64,000 nucleotides of DNA from contig JAFISE010000105.1 in NCBI GenBank assembly GCA_022560025.1, forward strand, positions 1-64,000, read 5' to 3'. Shown in pieces: positions 33,845 to 45,071 of this stretch (position 1 is its first letter; the number at the start of each line of letters is the position of its first letter). Source of the DNA: Stagonosporopsis chrysanthemi. Its lineage: Eukaryota > Ascomycota > Dothideomycetes > Pleosporales > Didymellaceae. The notes under the pieces are model-generated. The model worked only from the letters and a program-made list of their open reading frames with translations. It did no database searches and was not told the DNA's origin. The position numbers and the translations under genes are program-made.

Positions 33845-34723
33845 CTACCACTCCTTCACTGTCCCCCACCCCCTATCTCCCACACCCTCATTCGCAAAAT
33901 ACCTCCCACTAACCCTCTCCCCCTCCCCTCCCCCACTCAACCCTCCATCCCCATCCCCTCCCCTCCCCACCTCTCCAACCGCCAACCTCACCGGGATCCT
34001 CGCGCCCTCCTCCAGCGTCTTCCGCGGCCTCCCCACCAGCTGCCCCATATCCGTATCCACCCACCCGGGACAACAGCAATTGACCAACACCCCCGGATGC
34101 TCACTTGTCAACACCACCGTCAACGCATTCACCAGCGCCTTGCTCACCTGGTAGCTGCGCGGCCCTGCCCCGAACCCCGCGGCCTCCTGCGCTGATCCGC
34201 CCGCCCGCACAGCGCGCTCGTACGCGTGCGCCAGCGCGTCGACGTCGGCGAGCGAGTGCACGGCGCGGAAGCGCTGTGCGAGTGCGCTGTCGTAGTTGGA
34301 GAGCGCGCTTGCGGTTGACGTGACGTTGACGATACGGGTCAGCGAGGCGGCGCACGTGTCGAGGAAGAGAGTGCACATGTCGCGGGTGGCTTTGTAGTTT
34401 ACGTCGATTGTTTGGGTGGCTAGGTCGGGGGTTTCGGTCTTGTTGTTGTTGATGCCTGCGTTGTTGATCAGGGTGTTGATGCTGGTGCCTGTGGCGTTGA
34501 TGCGGGTGAGGAAGGAGGTGATGGAGGGTTTGGAGGTGATGTCTAGCGCGGCGTAGTGGATTGTGTTTGGGGGTGTGGGTTGGATGTCGAGGTCTGTGCC
34601 GGAGCGCGAGGTGGCGATGATGTGCAGAGGTGAGGTGTGTTGGGTTTTGGCGAGGAGCTGGATTATGCCTTGGCCGATGCCGCGGTTGGAACCGGTGACG
34701 ACGATGGTGAGGGGCTTCGACAT
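33845..34723 (-). CDS. short-chain dehydrogenase/reductase, carbonyl-reductase-like
   Basis: A 292-residue single-exon SDR. The NAD(P)-binding motif is TGSNRGIGQG at residues 9-18, followed by the LINNAGIN motif, catalytic Ser in VNVTSTASALS and the YxxxK pair in RSYQVSKAL. The Gly-rich motif and the insertion before the catalytic Tyr are typical of the carbonyl reductase (CBR1) group, so NADPH-dependent reduction of a ketone or aldehyde is likely. A Gly/Asp-rich insert (GRGGDGDGGLSGGGEGE) near the end is probably a surface loop. It is encoded 220 bp downstream of, and in the same direction as, the P450 gene. Confidence 0.88.
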   Translation of the reverse strand: MSKPLTIVVTGSNRGIGQGIIQLLAKTQHTSPLHIIATSRSGTDLDIQPTPPNTIHYAALDITSKPSITSFLTRINATGTSINTLINNAGINNNKTETPDLATQTIDVNYKATRDMCTLFLDTCAASLTRIVNVTSTASALSNYDSALAQRFRAVHSLADVDALAHAYERAVRAGGSAQEAAGFGAGPRSYQVSKALVNALTVVLTSEHPGVLVNCCCPGWVDTDMGQLVGRPRKTLEEGARIPVRLAVGEVGRGGDGDGGLSGGGEGERVSGRYFANEGVGDRGWGTVKEW

Positions 34724-34946
34724 TGTCGCAGTGTTCAGCTGGTTTCTTCTAGGATGTTTATCTTGCTTTACTCTCAAGGTCTTGGAGGAATGTATTCATA
34801 TATTGTCTCTGAGAGTCGTGATGTCAAGTTCAGTGGATGACGTAACTAACAGCCTTGCCTTCATCAATGAACGCTCCGGCGCTGATATACATGCATTGAA
34901 GTACAAAACACCAAAGAACACGTTGCTTATGTAATCAATTCTTGAC

Positions 34947-36562
34947 TCAAGCAGGCGTAAGCCCAACCTTTGTTCCGTTCAACGAGCAGCAGGTCAGCGT
35001 CAGCCCCTCCTCCCACGGCCCAGCATCTCTACTCTCCATCTTAGCAAACGCCTGCACCAATCGGACAGTAACATAAGAGGCCTCCGTAAGAGCGTATTGC
35101 TGACCCAAGCAAATCCTTGGTCCGCCGTTGAAGGGAAGGTACTCCCATCCAGGACGCAGGCTCTCCCAACGCTCGGGCTTGTACTCATCAGCGTCAGGGC
35201 CGTAGAGATCCTTGCGACGGTGCATTGTGTAGGGTGAGTAGCCAACCATGGTGCCCTTGGGGACAAAGAGCGGGTGCTGGCCGTCTGAGCCGCCGCCGAG
35301 AGGAAGCACAGTGTCGCGGATAGCAAGGCGAGAGTTTCCAGGGACGACAGGGTGGATACGGAGCGCTGAAACTGTTAGCAGATGAGTATTGTAGTGGCAG
35401 GTTGCAACTTACATTCGTTCAAGCACCACTTCAGATACTTGAGATTTCTGAGCTCTTCGTATGTAGGAGTGCGTCCTTCCAGGAAGGCAAGTTCGTCCCT
35501 CAGCTTGGCATAAATATCCGGTCGCTTCGCAATCTCAAAGAACATATTACTCAACAAACTAGCGGTAGTGTCGCGTCCAGCCAAAAGGATGTTGATCAGC
35601 TCGTCGCGGACCCGCTTCCTGTCTGTTGTCTGCTTGGCGAGTTCGTGGATGAAGATGTACCTCTCCTCCTTCTCCGACCCTGCCTTCTTCTCCTCATCCT
35701 GCTCTTGCTTGAACCGGATCGCATCGTCGACAAACTTCTCAATGTATTCGTGGCAGATGCGGATCGCTTCCTCACCCTTCCGATTTTTCCTCAAGCGATC
35801 GAGAGCCCCGAGCCGGAAACGGACAGCAACATCATCTTGAGCGTAGTTGAACATTTTACCAAAGATGACATCCTCATTGTCTTCAGTGTTCTGGCCGTAC
35901 ATGCGCAGTGTGTTCGTGGAGTGGTTGAAGAGAAATTCGGTAGCAGTGTCAATCGTCAACATGAAGAACAGCTCCTGCAAGTCGACAGTCGTGCCATCTT
36001 TGGGGATGTGCTTGAGCATAAGCTTGAAGTGTCTCTCAAAAGCGTCGAGATCGGCGACTTGGTCTCTGGCAAAGTTTGGTCGCAGAAGATGACGGCTGTT
36101 CGCCCAGCGTTCGCCATCAGCGTTGAAAATACCGTGACCCAACAGCGGCTCCAGGGCCTTTGCCCTGTTACCGAAGCTGTAGTCTTTGAACTTCAAGCTG
36201 AGAATCGTCTTGACATTCTCGGGCTCACAGGTGGCAATCACTGGCGTGTTTGCCATTTTGGTATGGTAGGTGTTGCCAATGCGTTCGAACCGTTTCTTGT
36301 TTTCTTTAAGCATGATGTGTTTCTTGCTGTTGGTGTTCATCACACGTATAACATCGATACCTAGGAAAGGATCCTTGTGGAACACTTTCGTGCATGGCTG
36401 GCAGCCTGTCGCTTGTTAGTAATCGCAGATATCCATGTTCCGTGTTTGCTTACCATTGTCTTTCTTGAATTGCCGTCTCGCAAAGTACAGCGTGATTCGC
36501 GTGTAAAGAAAGTATGCTGTGAGTGCACCGGCAAGCACAAAGAGCAGCGGAGAATGCGCCAT
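34947..36562 (-). CDS. cytochrome P450, CYP52 clan (alkane/fatty-acid hydroxylase type)
   Basis: A 506-residue ER-anchored monooxygenase from three exons (36562-36454, 36405-35413, 35365-34947). The N-terminal membrane segment (LLFVLAGALTAYFLY) is followed by C-helix NSRHLLRPNFARDQV, I-helix INILLAGRDTTAS, K-helix ExxR (NESLR), and haem loop FNGGPRICLGQQYA with Cys453. The motif wording and the long spacing between I-helix and haem are those of the CYP52 clan, whose classical members oxidise n-alkanes and fatty acids at the terminal carbon; many Pezizomycotina paralogues have unknown substrates. The 48-nt and 47-nt introns contain CTAAC branch sites. The reductase gene downstream may act on its product, but that is inference. 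Confidence 0.93.
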
Positions 36563-37540
36563 GTTTCGTGATTGTGGCAGGTGCGGTGTTTGGAGTAAGG
36601 TAGTATTTGAAGCTGCAGGATGACGCAATAATGTCAAGCTCCCTTGGCGACTGTCAAGAGGACCACGCGCCGTTACACGCAATGCGATGACACCCTCTTG
36701 GACAATGCGTGGCGACTGCTGAGCGCGTTCCGATGTCTTGGTCTACGGCAACGACACGGGCACAATGAAGCGTCAAAACTGGCTCCAGTCCTCTTTATGA
36801 GTCTGTTTCAGCGGCCAAGGTCTTGTCGGAAAACGCGTCGCCCTTGGTGGTCTTTGCGACGTCGAATTTCCTGCGGGAACTAGTGCCCGAGGAGCGCTTT
36901 GTATCGCGACGTTGGTAGCTCGGCCGAGTCACCGTCCAGCTGGATATGCGAGTCTTCAAGCAGGCCAAGACAATTCGAAGTCTTATTCGTCCTGTTTGTG
37001 GGGTAATGCGGTCGGTCGGTACACGGGACCAGTGCTCTTCTGTCCGTCCGCATGTGATAGTAATATGGTAATCGAGCTCCTGTAGGATGAGGCGTAAGAG
37101 ATGTTCTTAAGCTTCTCTGTGGCTCCACCATTGAATGCGTCCAGGCAGAAGGCGTCTATAAAAGAGGATCTTCGCTCCACTGCGGCTGGACACATTCGTC
37201 CGATTGCCGTTGCGTTCAGCGCGAGCTAGCGTTGCGACGGTGCCTTCACGTTCGGAGATGCCGTCGATGCGGGATCCACCTCCGAGGCACAAATACTTTT
37301 GACGTGATTGGTTGACAGGCCGCATGTCTCACCATTCCAGGAAACAACCCTTCACATTGCTGGCAAGCCTCGGGCATGTGAGCTGGTTCTGTACTGACTC
37401 CATGATCGGTGGAGAGGCATATGAACGTCGGAGTTCAGCTCACGCCGACGACACGGGATTGAGAGAGGAAGTGGACGCCGAAGCCGACGTGCCAGCTGTA
37501 TAACGATATTACTGTAAGCGCGCAAGACTCCTATCATGGA
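36563..37540. other. intergenic, no gene seen
   Basis: Promoter region of the P450 gene and 3' flank of the UstYa-like gene. Open frames are short and carry no recognisable domain. Confidence 0.5.
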
Positions 37541-38495
37541 TCAGGATATCCACTTCATGTGATTGATCGTCTTCGCCTCAAGGTAAGTCTTGATTTGACT
37601 GTAGTCCTTGCACACATGCTTCGCGTCCCAGCCGTCGCTGCCTCCTTGGTCCTCGCCGTTCAAACCTGGCGGAAACGTGGTCGCAGCACCTTCCAGCGCA
37701 ACATCGCCTGCACACATGATACCTTGCCGGATGTAGTCAAAGCAATGATTGATATGCCACGACTGCTGTATCGGATTGACCTTCATAAATGGACTGTCGA
37801 GCATGACCGACATTGTGTTGTAAGCGTTGAGTATCGTGTGCAGGCAGTGCAGCTGATGCGTCATCGACGTTGTGAATACAGTATTATTGGCATAGTCGTG
37901 TATCGGCGTAGGAAGGTTGTCGTGCCGTGTCGGATCCTTCACCTCGACGTAACCCAAGCCTTCTGCTGATTGTTAGAAGGTAAACCTGTAAGCATTATCG
38001 GCAATCATACCCGGGACCATATCTAGCCAGGCTTGCTGAACATCCTTGTGCCAGAAGTCAGATGCATTCTCCGGCACGAAGATCGGACCTGGTTTGAATG
38101 TCGTGATTTGCTGTCGAACTAATACTGTCAGATGGCTGCACACAATTCTTCCGCGACCTCTTACATCGTGGCGCAAAGCCTGTCATATCCCCAGTGAACT
38201 CATACTGGTGACCGTCTGTCCACCTTTTCTCCGCAAGCAGTCCAATAATGATCAAAAGGAGTGTGGTGTCCAGCAACCAGCGATGCGGCTTTAACTTCGC
38301 CCAAAGGGTCCTTCTCCGTGCGATTTGAGGCTTCCCGCTGTCTTCGGCGTCCCAGTCTCCAATCTCTGTACTCGAATCAGAGTGATCATCGAGATTACGC
38401 AGCGCATTATATCGCTGATCATTTTGGTTCTTTGTCTCGCTCATGTTGAGCTGAGATAAGTCGTGCATCGACTTATATGGTGCGAATCGGGACAT
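37541..38495 (-). CDS. UstYa-family (DUF3328) oxidase-like protein
   Basis: A 286-residue type II membrane protein from three exons (38495-38165, 38118-38011, 37962-37541). A cytosolic Ser/Asp-rich tail precedes one transmembrane helix at about residues 74-88 (WLLDTTLLLIIIGLL). The lumenal domain has the two diagnostic HxxHC motifs, HQLHC at 182-186 and HINHC at 216-220, followed by GIMCAGDVALEG. UstYa proteins are copper-dependent oxidases or cyclases in fungal RiPP (dikaritin) and other pathways; some lone copies have unknown roles. No synthase, UstYb partner or Kex2-repeat precursor was found in the window. The next upstream gene, transcribed in the same direction, is the disordered protein at 39138. 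The start was chosen as the first ATG in frame. Confidence 0.9.
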
Positions 38496-39137
38496 TTTAA
38501 AGGTCGAGGTAGATGTGAATTGCTGAAGAAGAGGATCTGTGGTCTTCTTGTTATTTGGTTTGTTTCTGGTCCCACCAAGTGTATCCTGTAACGCCAAGTG
38601 TTAGACAGTGGTAACGGGAGCAGGTAGTCTGGATCCCAGAATTGGAATTGCTTTCGCTCCGCTGCGCGATGAAACCATCTGGAGGTTTTCCATGTCCTGT
38701 GAGGTCGTCTGATCCGTGCGACACTTCTTTAGGTGTACAGCTGTGAAGGAGATGGTCGTCACGTGTGTCTGATCTCGCGCGTACATGAGGCAGGTTTGCA
38801 GATACACAATAAAGAACAAGAGCAAACCAAAGAGTAACGGCATAAATCAATTTGCGATCGCCTGGTTCGAGAGTCCTTGAAGTAGAGAATCTCTAGGTAG
38901 GTATAAGTGCAGGTCAGGTGGGTGGCGACGCGCCATGATCGCAAAACACTAAGTCGACGCTGGCGTTCTACATCCAGCCTCTCTTGCAGCCCCGGTCCAG
39001 CCTCACTTATGTCGCCACACCTGAGTACACCCGATGTCTATGAACGGACATCGGAGAGATTTGACATGACCTCAGGAAGTCGCAAATTTGATCCCAAACC
39101 GAATCAATGCAACTCACAGCCGGAAGACCTCGCAACA
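38496..39137. other. intergenic, no firm gene
   Basis: An 80-codon minus-strand frame (38843-38601) begins with a hydrophobic, signal-like MPLLFGLLLFFIVYLQTCL but has no other support. Otherwise nothing is seen. Confidence 0.4.
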
Positions 39138-40880
39138 TCAATCTGCTATCTGGATATGCCGTTCTCCCATCTCTTCGGTTCGACGCAATATGGACGTCGG
39201 CGTCTCCTTCCGGAGTGCATCCAAACCGTGAGCTTTGACGACTGACAGCGGAGGAATTGCAGCATCACCACCCTCGTCGGGAAGACATCCTGGCTCTGAC
39301 GCTGTCTTCAGACGATACAATTGTCGTGAAGTCTGGGTGGCGTGGTTTCTCGCATACATCCGCTTCTTCGCCAGTGTCACCGAGTCTCTGTGTGCGAGTA
39401 GCTCTGGCCTCACGCCGCCAGAGTTGATCAATCGTGAGTGAGCTAGGGTGACCGAATCGCGATGGTCGCGGAATTTCAAGTCCACTTCTTCGATGTTGGA
39501 CAGCTTGCGATCAGAAATTGGCACCACTGGAATTCGGCGAGCTGAAAGACGATGGGCCGGCCAGGCTTCAGGGTCTGGCGTGACCGGTGAACGCTGACCA
39601 GGAGATGTACCAATATCTTGCGCAAACAAGACAGCACGAGAGTCGTCCTGGGATGGCGCCCGCGAAATTTGAACGCTCGCTGGACGAGATCCACGACGTG
39701 ACTGAACTGCACTGGCTCTTTCGCTGTTTGGAGGCACATGGAATTCGATATCTTCGTCATCAACCACCGCGCATTCGAAGCGACGTTGACTGCCGTCATC
39801 GTCAGGGAAAACAACAATTGTAGGTTTGAAACAGTTAGATGGGGTATTCCAGGTACCAGACCACTCTGTGAGCTTGGTATTGACACGCTCCAGGCCTTTG
39901 CTGCTCGTTGAAAGAGCCCCAAGCGCTTCGCCTGCTGCCGAACTTCGTCTTCGTGTGCTCACGTTGTTGTCTGGCGGTACATCATCCCAGACAATCTCGT
40001 AGCTACTGTTATTCGATTCTACGATCTGCATTGTAGGAGTAGCGGGATCGCCCTTCGCCCTTGTTGGTTGTGTCTGACCTGATCCCACGAGGTTTGAAGA
40101 TGAAGGGGTGATAGCAACGACATGTACATCGGTACGAGTCACAGCTGGGCTTGCGAGCGAGCTTCTGCTTAGCATGGTTGTACCTGGACACAACGATTCC
40201 TGTTTTCGATCTTTCTTTAATTTCGGCTGCCGCAGTTCCATAGCTTTGCTGGGTACATCTGCCCGAGCACGACCAGGTTCCAGGATTGCTTCTGCAAAAT
40301 CGACGGTCTTCCTGCGCCGAAGCTTTTGATCCTCCTGCGCCTGAACGGAGGGTGTTGTTCCATAGGTTGGTGTCGTGCCCACGCTTTTTGACTTTTGTTT
40401 GAGACAAGTCTTTAGCGGCTTTGGGCTCGATTTTCCTGCCGTTATGGAGGTCCTCCGCAAGTATGGATCTGAACTGGAATGGGCCAACGGACGCCACTTT
40501 GAGTTCTTACAACGTTCGTCTTTCCTCGATCTTGCATTTGCACTGGCATAGTTTTGTTGTATAACACGCCGCGAGGTGTCTGTGTTTCTGATGTTGCTCA
40601 GCCTAGCCATGATCTCCCGTTGCATCGGTGTGTCTAGATTGTGCGTTCCAGTCGAAGGCGATCGAGTCTCGACGATTGAGTTGCTGGCAGCTCGGCGCGC
40701 CTCTGGTCGCGGGGTTTGCAGTGTTGCAACAGGATTCGTGGTTGGCCTCGAGGTTCGCACGATGTTATTGATCGGTGCGTAAATTTCCAAATAGCTGTCT
40801 GACTTCCGCATTGATTCTTGGAGATTCGTTGGCCGTCGAGACATTCCGCTGCTGTCTTGGTTCTCGCTGACATTACTCAT
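39138..40880 (-). CDS. disordered conserved fungal protein, function unknown
   Basis: Single exon, 580 residues, starting MSNVSENQDSSGMSRRPT. It is rich in Ser, Arg and Thr and largely disordered. Short motifs stand out: SPKPLKTCLKQKSKSVG, followed 30 residues on by RRRKTVDFAEAILEPGRA, then SYEIVWDDVPPDN, LTEWSGTWNTPSNCFKPTIV and twin repeats HRDSVTLAHSR and HRDSVTLAKKR. The Trp-containing WSGTWN segment and the acidic FECAVVDDEDIEFHVP are the most order-prone parts. I recall similar unannotated proteins in filamentous ascomycetes but can name no function. The reading frame is clean and the start is the first ATG. Confidence 0.8.
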   Translation of the reverse strand: MSNVSENQDSSGMSRRPTNLQESMRKSDSYLEIYAPINNIVRTSRPTTNPVATLQTPRPEARRAASNSIVETRSPSTGTHNLDTPMQREIMARLSNIRNTDTSRRVIQQNYASANARSRKDERCKNSKWRPLAHSSSDPYLRRTSITAGKSSPKPLKTCLKQKSKSVGTTPTYGTTPSVQAQEDQKLRRRKTVDFAEAILEPGRARADVPSKAMELRQPKLKKDRKQESLCPGTTMLSRSSLASPAVTRTDVHVVAITPSSSNLVGSGQTQPTRAKGDPATPTMQIVESNNSSYEIVWDDVPPDNNVSTRRRSSAAGEALGALSTSSKGLERVNTKLTEWSGTWNTPSNCFKPTIVVFPDDDGSQRRFECAVVDDEDIEFHVPPNSERASAVQSRRGSRPASVQISRAPSQDDSRAVLFAQDIGTSPGQRSPVTPDPEAWPAHRLSARRIPVVPISDRKLSNIEEVDLKFRDHRDSVTLAHSRLINSGGVRPELLAHRDSVTLAKKRMYARNHATQTSRQLYRLKTASEPGCLPDEGGDAAIPPLSVVKAHGLDALRKETPTSILRRTEEMGERHIQIAD

Positions 40881-41695
40881 CGCTCACTATCGCGCGTTGC
40901 AGTCAGGGCATAGAGATTATGGCCAGGCCGTTTAAAAGAATCGTGGATTTGGAGGTGCAACTGTGGATCCGCCGTCTCGGTAGTCCTAGAGATAACTTTA
41001 TAGGTGAGAGAGATATAACAGGAAGACGTCAGTATGGGTGTATTGGCCGTGGTACCAGAGCACGCTGGGAAATGCTGTTCTGCTCGCCTGGAGCATTGTA
41101 GAAGGAGCACATCGTGGCAACGATGCTTCCCAACGGTAATACAGGCTGGAACTAACAACCACCAGCAACTTCCCCGCCATCATACCATGAACAGGCCTCA
41201 GTAGAGATTATTGAGTTTCCCAGGTTCGAGGCCATGAAAGCACGTTCCCAGCGGATTCATCATAACGGGACCTTGTCACCAACGCCTTGCGTCTCGACAT
41301 CACACGACAGACTGATCTCTAGCCCGTCATGCACCAGACACAAAAAAAACCTCTGAATCTAGAAAATTGCCTATACTGGTATGCACTGCGCACGAGAAAA
41401 CGCTCGTTGGTCGAAAGCACGACGTCTTGCTTGGCTTGACCTTGGCAGCTTACTTTTCTTGAACTGGCAGGGCCTTGCAGTAACCCGATTAGTACACACC
41501 TTCCGACTTGAGTAATCTCGCCTTCTGCAAGGCTCTCGTATTGACCTGGTATCTGGTTCGACTGTCTTCAAATTTAGAAGCATATCTGTCGGACTGCTGG
41601 TCAAAGATGTTGACGGCGGAAGGTCTGGAAACATAAAGTACCTACCTTTGTGTCGAAATATCCCACCAGGCACATCTATCAACCCAGCTCTCATC
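40881..41695. other. divergent promoter region
   Basis: Lies between the starts of the genes at 40880 (minus) and 41696 (plus). No supported gene. Confidence 0.5.
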
Positions 41696-43411
41696 ATGGC
41701 TCCAAATTCGCTACTCTACTATGCTGCTCTGGCGACTGCTGCCAGCGCAGTATGTCCTATGCTTGGTCCAGTCTTTCCGGTCCCGACAGAGCTGCCGTCG
41801 GCCGTTGCATTCCAGGATACACTGAAGACACTACATGCCAAAATCGACGAGGCCTTCACAACCGGTAATACTTCGTATGGACCTATCAGGCCAACCGACA
41901 CGTACTCTATTCAGATCTTCTCCACCAGATCTGAAGAACTTCTTCTGGACTACCACCACCGTGGGTCCACTGTGTTGGGCAACCGGACGATCGACGGTGA
42001 CTCAATATACCGACTTTGCAGCACTGCCAAAGCAATCACCGTATACTTGCTCCTGCTTGAGGCAGGAGAGGCGGTCTTTGCTGAGAAAGTGACCAAGTAC
42101 CTCCCCGAGCTGGCAGGTGTGGAGACTTGGGATGATATAACCGTTGGTGCGCTGGCTGGCTACCTAGGTGATGTCACTTCTGAGCGTGAGTTCTGATCTC
42201 GTTGAATCATATTGATGCTTACCTACCCAGTCTTTGATACTTCCGCCCTGACAGGCGGCGACCTCAGTGCGGCCCTTCCTGGCGCATTACCTGCGCTGGC
42301 TGCGAACGAGACCTCAGAATGCCGCTACAGCTCGAGTGGCGGATGCACACGTGAAGTCTTCCTCAGGAATCTGATCAACAGGCGCCCAGTGTACTTGCCC
42401 AACTCAACACCAGCGTATAGCAATGCTGGATATGCCACACTCGGACTCGTTCTAGAAGCGATGTCAAACTCCACGTTCGACGAAGTCCTACAAAAGCACC
42501 TCGTAGCACCTTTGCGCCTATCCGGGACCTCGATCTCGCAGCCAGCAAACTCGTCCCGTGCAGTCATCCCCGGAAGCGCCGCCATCTCAGGCTGGGATCT
42601 CGACCTCAGCGACGCTACTGGTGCCGCGATGGGCGGCCTGTTCAGCACCCCCAACGATCTCACCGCTATTGGACGCTCCATTCTCGCCTCCAGCCTCCTC
42701 CCTGGCGCCACGACCCGCGCCTGGCTCAAACCCACCTCGCATACTTCCTCACTGATCGGCGCCGTCGGCCGCGGCTGGGAGATCTACCGCGCAGTCATAA
42801 ACGCACAGCACAACCGCGTCATCGACATGTACACCAAAGGCGGCAACCTGCCTGGCTACGGCGCGAACATGATCCTGGTACCGGATTTCGACGTTGGCAT
42901 CTCCATAATCATGGCTGGCGCGCGTGGCACCGTTGGCAGTGTAATTGCAAGCGTGATCATCGAGACGCTCCTCCCTGCGCTCGACGAGGCGGCGAGAGTC
43001 CAAGCCGACGCTGCATTCGCGGGGACTTACACCGCGCCCGATGGCCTCAACTCCTCTCTAACGCTGTCCACTACCCCCGGGCTCCCCGGCCTCACAATCG
43101 AAACATGGGTGAGCAACGGCACAGACCTGGTCTCGGCCTTCATCCCGCCCTCGATCTTCCCCGGCGAGAAGTTCCAGATGTTCCCCACGAATGTAGTGAG
43201 CGAGGACGGCAAAAAGGTGTCCTGGCGCGCGACTAGTCTGATCGTCCCCGACACCGGGTCGCCGTTCGATGCGTGCGCGTCCTGGGGCGGCCTTGATCGA
43301 CCGATCCATGGTGTGTATGGGCTCGATGAGTTTGTATTTCACCTAGGCGAGGATGGGAAGGCGGTGAGTGCCGAACCCAAGGCGTTGAAGGTTGTGTTGG
43401 AGAAGGCTTAG
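41696..43411 (+). CDS. secreted beta-lactamase-fold serine hydrolase
   Basis: A 556-residue protein from two exons (41696-42185, 42231-43411). A signal peptide (MAPNSLLYYAALATAASA) is followed by a class C beta-lactamase/penicillin-binding fold: SxxK is STAK (S109, K112) and YxN is YSN (226-228) in PAYSNAGYATLGLVLE. A KGG segment at MYTKGGNLPGYGANM sits where KTG-type motifs occur. The C-terminal domain of about 150 residues (from GTYTAPDGLNSSLTL) is the beta-rich extension common in fungal members, and N-glycosylation sequons are frequent. Such fungal proteins are esterases, peptidases or transesterases, sometimes in secondary-metabolite loci; antibiotic hydrolysis should not be assumed. Confidence 0.88.
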
Positions 43412-43902
43412 AAGTTGATGTGAATAGTTATTGAGTGCGTGCTTTACACGTAGTACTGCAGCGAAGATGGTGGTTGTTACAGTGGCTATGTGTAGGCATT
43501 GTCAATGTCAAGGCTCCGGCCACAGACGAGTAATGACTTCACGCAGCATCGCAGCTCATCCATGCCATTACAGCTAGAACGAAATCATCTGCTCTGCCTC
43601 GTTGACTCACCCATGCTACTATAACGAGGGTTTGCTTACCCACATGGCGGCTGGTGAGGTCGAAGATATAGGGCTAAGGTGGCGGCAGGTTACAGAATGA
43701 CAGAGTATGGAGCTGCTTGGAGCTGGCTAATCAGTCGTCAGAGGGATTGATAGCTCTATCTCAGCCCACAAAAGGTCTCACCACGCATGTGTCAGGGCAT
43801 GATGTTCCTTCGTATTTCTAGCTCGTGAAGCGTTCAGCGTGTGTTGTGCCGCGTCCATACTATCCCTCGTTCCAGTAATTCAGCACGCGCCACTCCAAAG
43901 CA
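43412..43902. other. convergent intergenic region
   Basis: Short 3' region between converging genes; no gene seen. Confidence 0.5.
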
Positions 43903-44318
43903 TCATATACCATCACCATCATGCAGATTCCCGTTTGTGTGTCGAAACCGAGCTTCCGGCGCATCCGGCGTCGCGGTACCCGTGCTGCTCCCTGCGTCGT
44001 CCTTTGGCCGCGCCAGACTAAACCTCCTCCTGTGCCCGTTCGGCCGCTCGGTGAGGCTCGGTGCGCGTGGCCGTGCTTTCCCTCGGGCGCGGCCGCCGAC
44101 TACGGGGATCTCGTAGGTGACGGCGCGGACGGTGTAGAGTATCAGGTCGTAGATGACGAGTATTGCCCACGGACCGATCATTGCAAGGGCAAAGGCTAGC
44201 TGCTCGGCGTCGTCAGTCTAGAGGTTGGAGGTTGGCTCGTGGGTGTGTCTACAAATATCCGCGTAAGCCATGTCTCAACAGTTGAGAAGCTCGCTGGGAG
44301 GATGGATAGCAGACCCAT
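43903..44318 (-). CDS. small single-pass membrane protein, conserved type
   Basis: A two-exon gene too small to be obvious. Exon 2 (44217-43903) encodes TDDAEQLAFALAMIGPWAIL, a hydrophobic segment continuing into LVIYDLILYTVRAVTYEIP, then a basic tail GGRARGKARPRAPSLTERPN with GHRRRFSL. Exon 1 starts at the ATG at 44318 (MGLLSILPASFST). Two donors keep phase 0: 44279 (GTTGAG, 62-nt intron, 117 residues) or 44252 (GTAGAC, 35-nt intron, 126 residues); the longer intron is of more usual size. The RPRAPSLTERP-type tail resembles small uncharacterised ascomycete proteins that I recall. Function unknown. Confidence 0.6.
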
Positions 44319-45071
44319 TGGGTGTGATTGTTTGACCGGAGCTTGAATCTTCAATTGATAGGACGAGAGAGCAATGTCGCAGTCGACTTGTTGGGGGTCG
44401 AAATCGAGTGAGAGTAAAGTTTGAGCGTGGTTATCATCAGTAGCGTGATTGTTGAACGACGCGCCTGCCCGCCGAGTCCCTGATCGTCATCTCCTGTGGC
44501 TGGAGACGCTACTGCGCCACATTCACCCCGCCCTCGCGCCTCAACACCACGCCTCCGCAGCTGACCCCTCAAGGCATCCATGCCAAGGCTACACAACGCA
44601 GCGTGCAGCGATTGGATGAGCTATGGAACCGGGTCTTGCCAATGGGACGGGCAGCTGCTGATGGCTCGCACGGCGGTCCTCAGGGCGTCTTGCGCCTCCC
44701 CCGCCCGCCGTGACACGTTCACAGACAGTCAACTGTATCGGAACGATCGAATACTGAGTCATTTGCGTGCGTACGGGAGACTCTCAGGGTCTATGAGAAG
44801 AAGCCAAAACTTGCCGTCATTGGAGCGGCGCAGATCGCTCGAATTACAGCCTCCCTCGCAGTCACGCTGCAGCCTAATCCAGCGGCCGGTCAGTCAAGCC
44901 TCGTCAGACTCAGGCCACACTCAGCTCCTTATTCTCGAGACATCTCCTCTGTCAATTTGCATCTCATTCTGACCATTTACTTCTTGCTTGACTGATATAT
45001 CGTTCTCGTGCTTTGACTGTCGCTTCGTTACTCCTCCAGCCTGACGGGCGAAGGACCCTGAACTTGGCGCG
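44319..45071. other. divergent promoter region
   Basis: Between the small membrane protein gene (minus) and the BTB gene (plus); no gene supported. Confidence 0.5.

Noticed and set aside
35402..36364. 320-codon plus-strand frame
   Set aside because: Antisense to the P450 gene, whose motifs and splice sites are clear.
38601..38843. 80-codon minus-strand frame with signal-like start
   Set aside because: Only the hydrophobic start supports it; no cysteine pattern or similarity.
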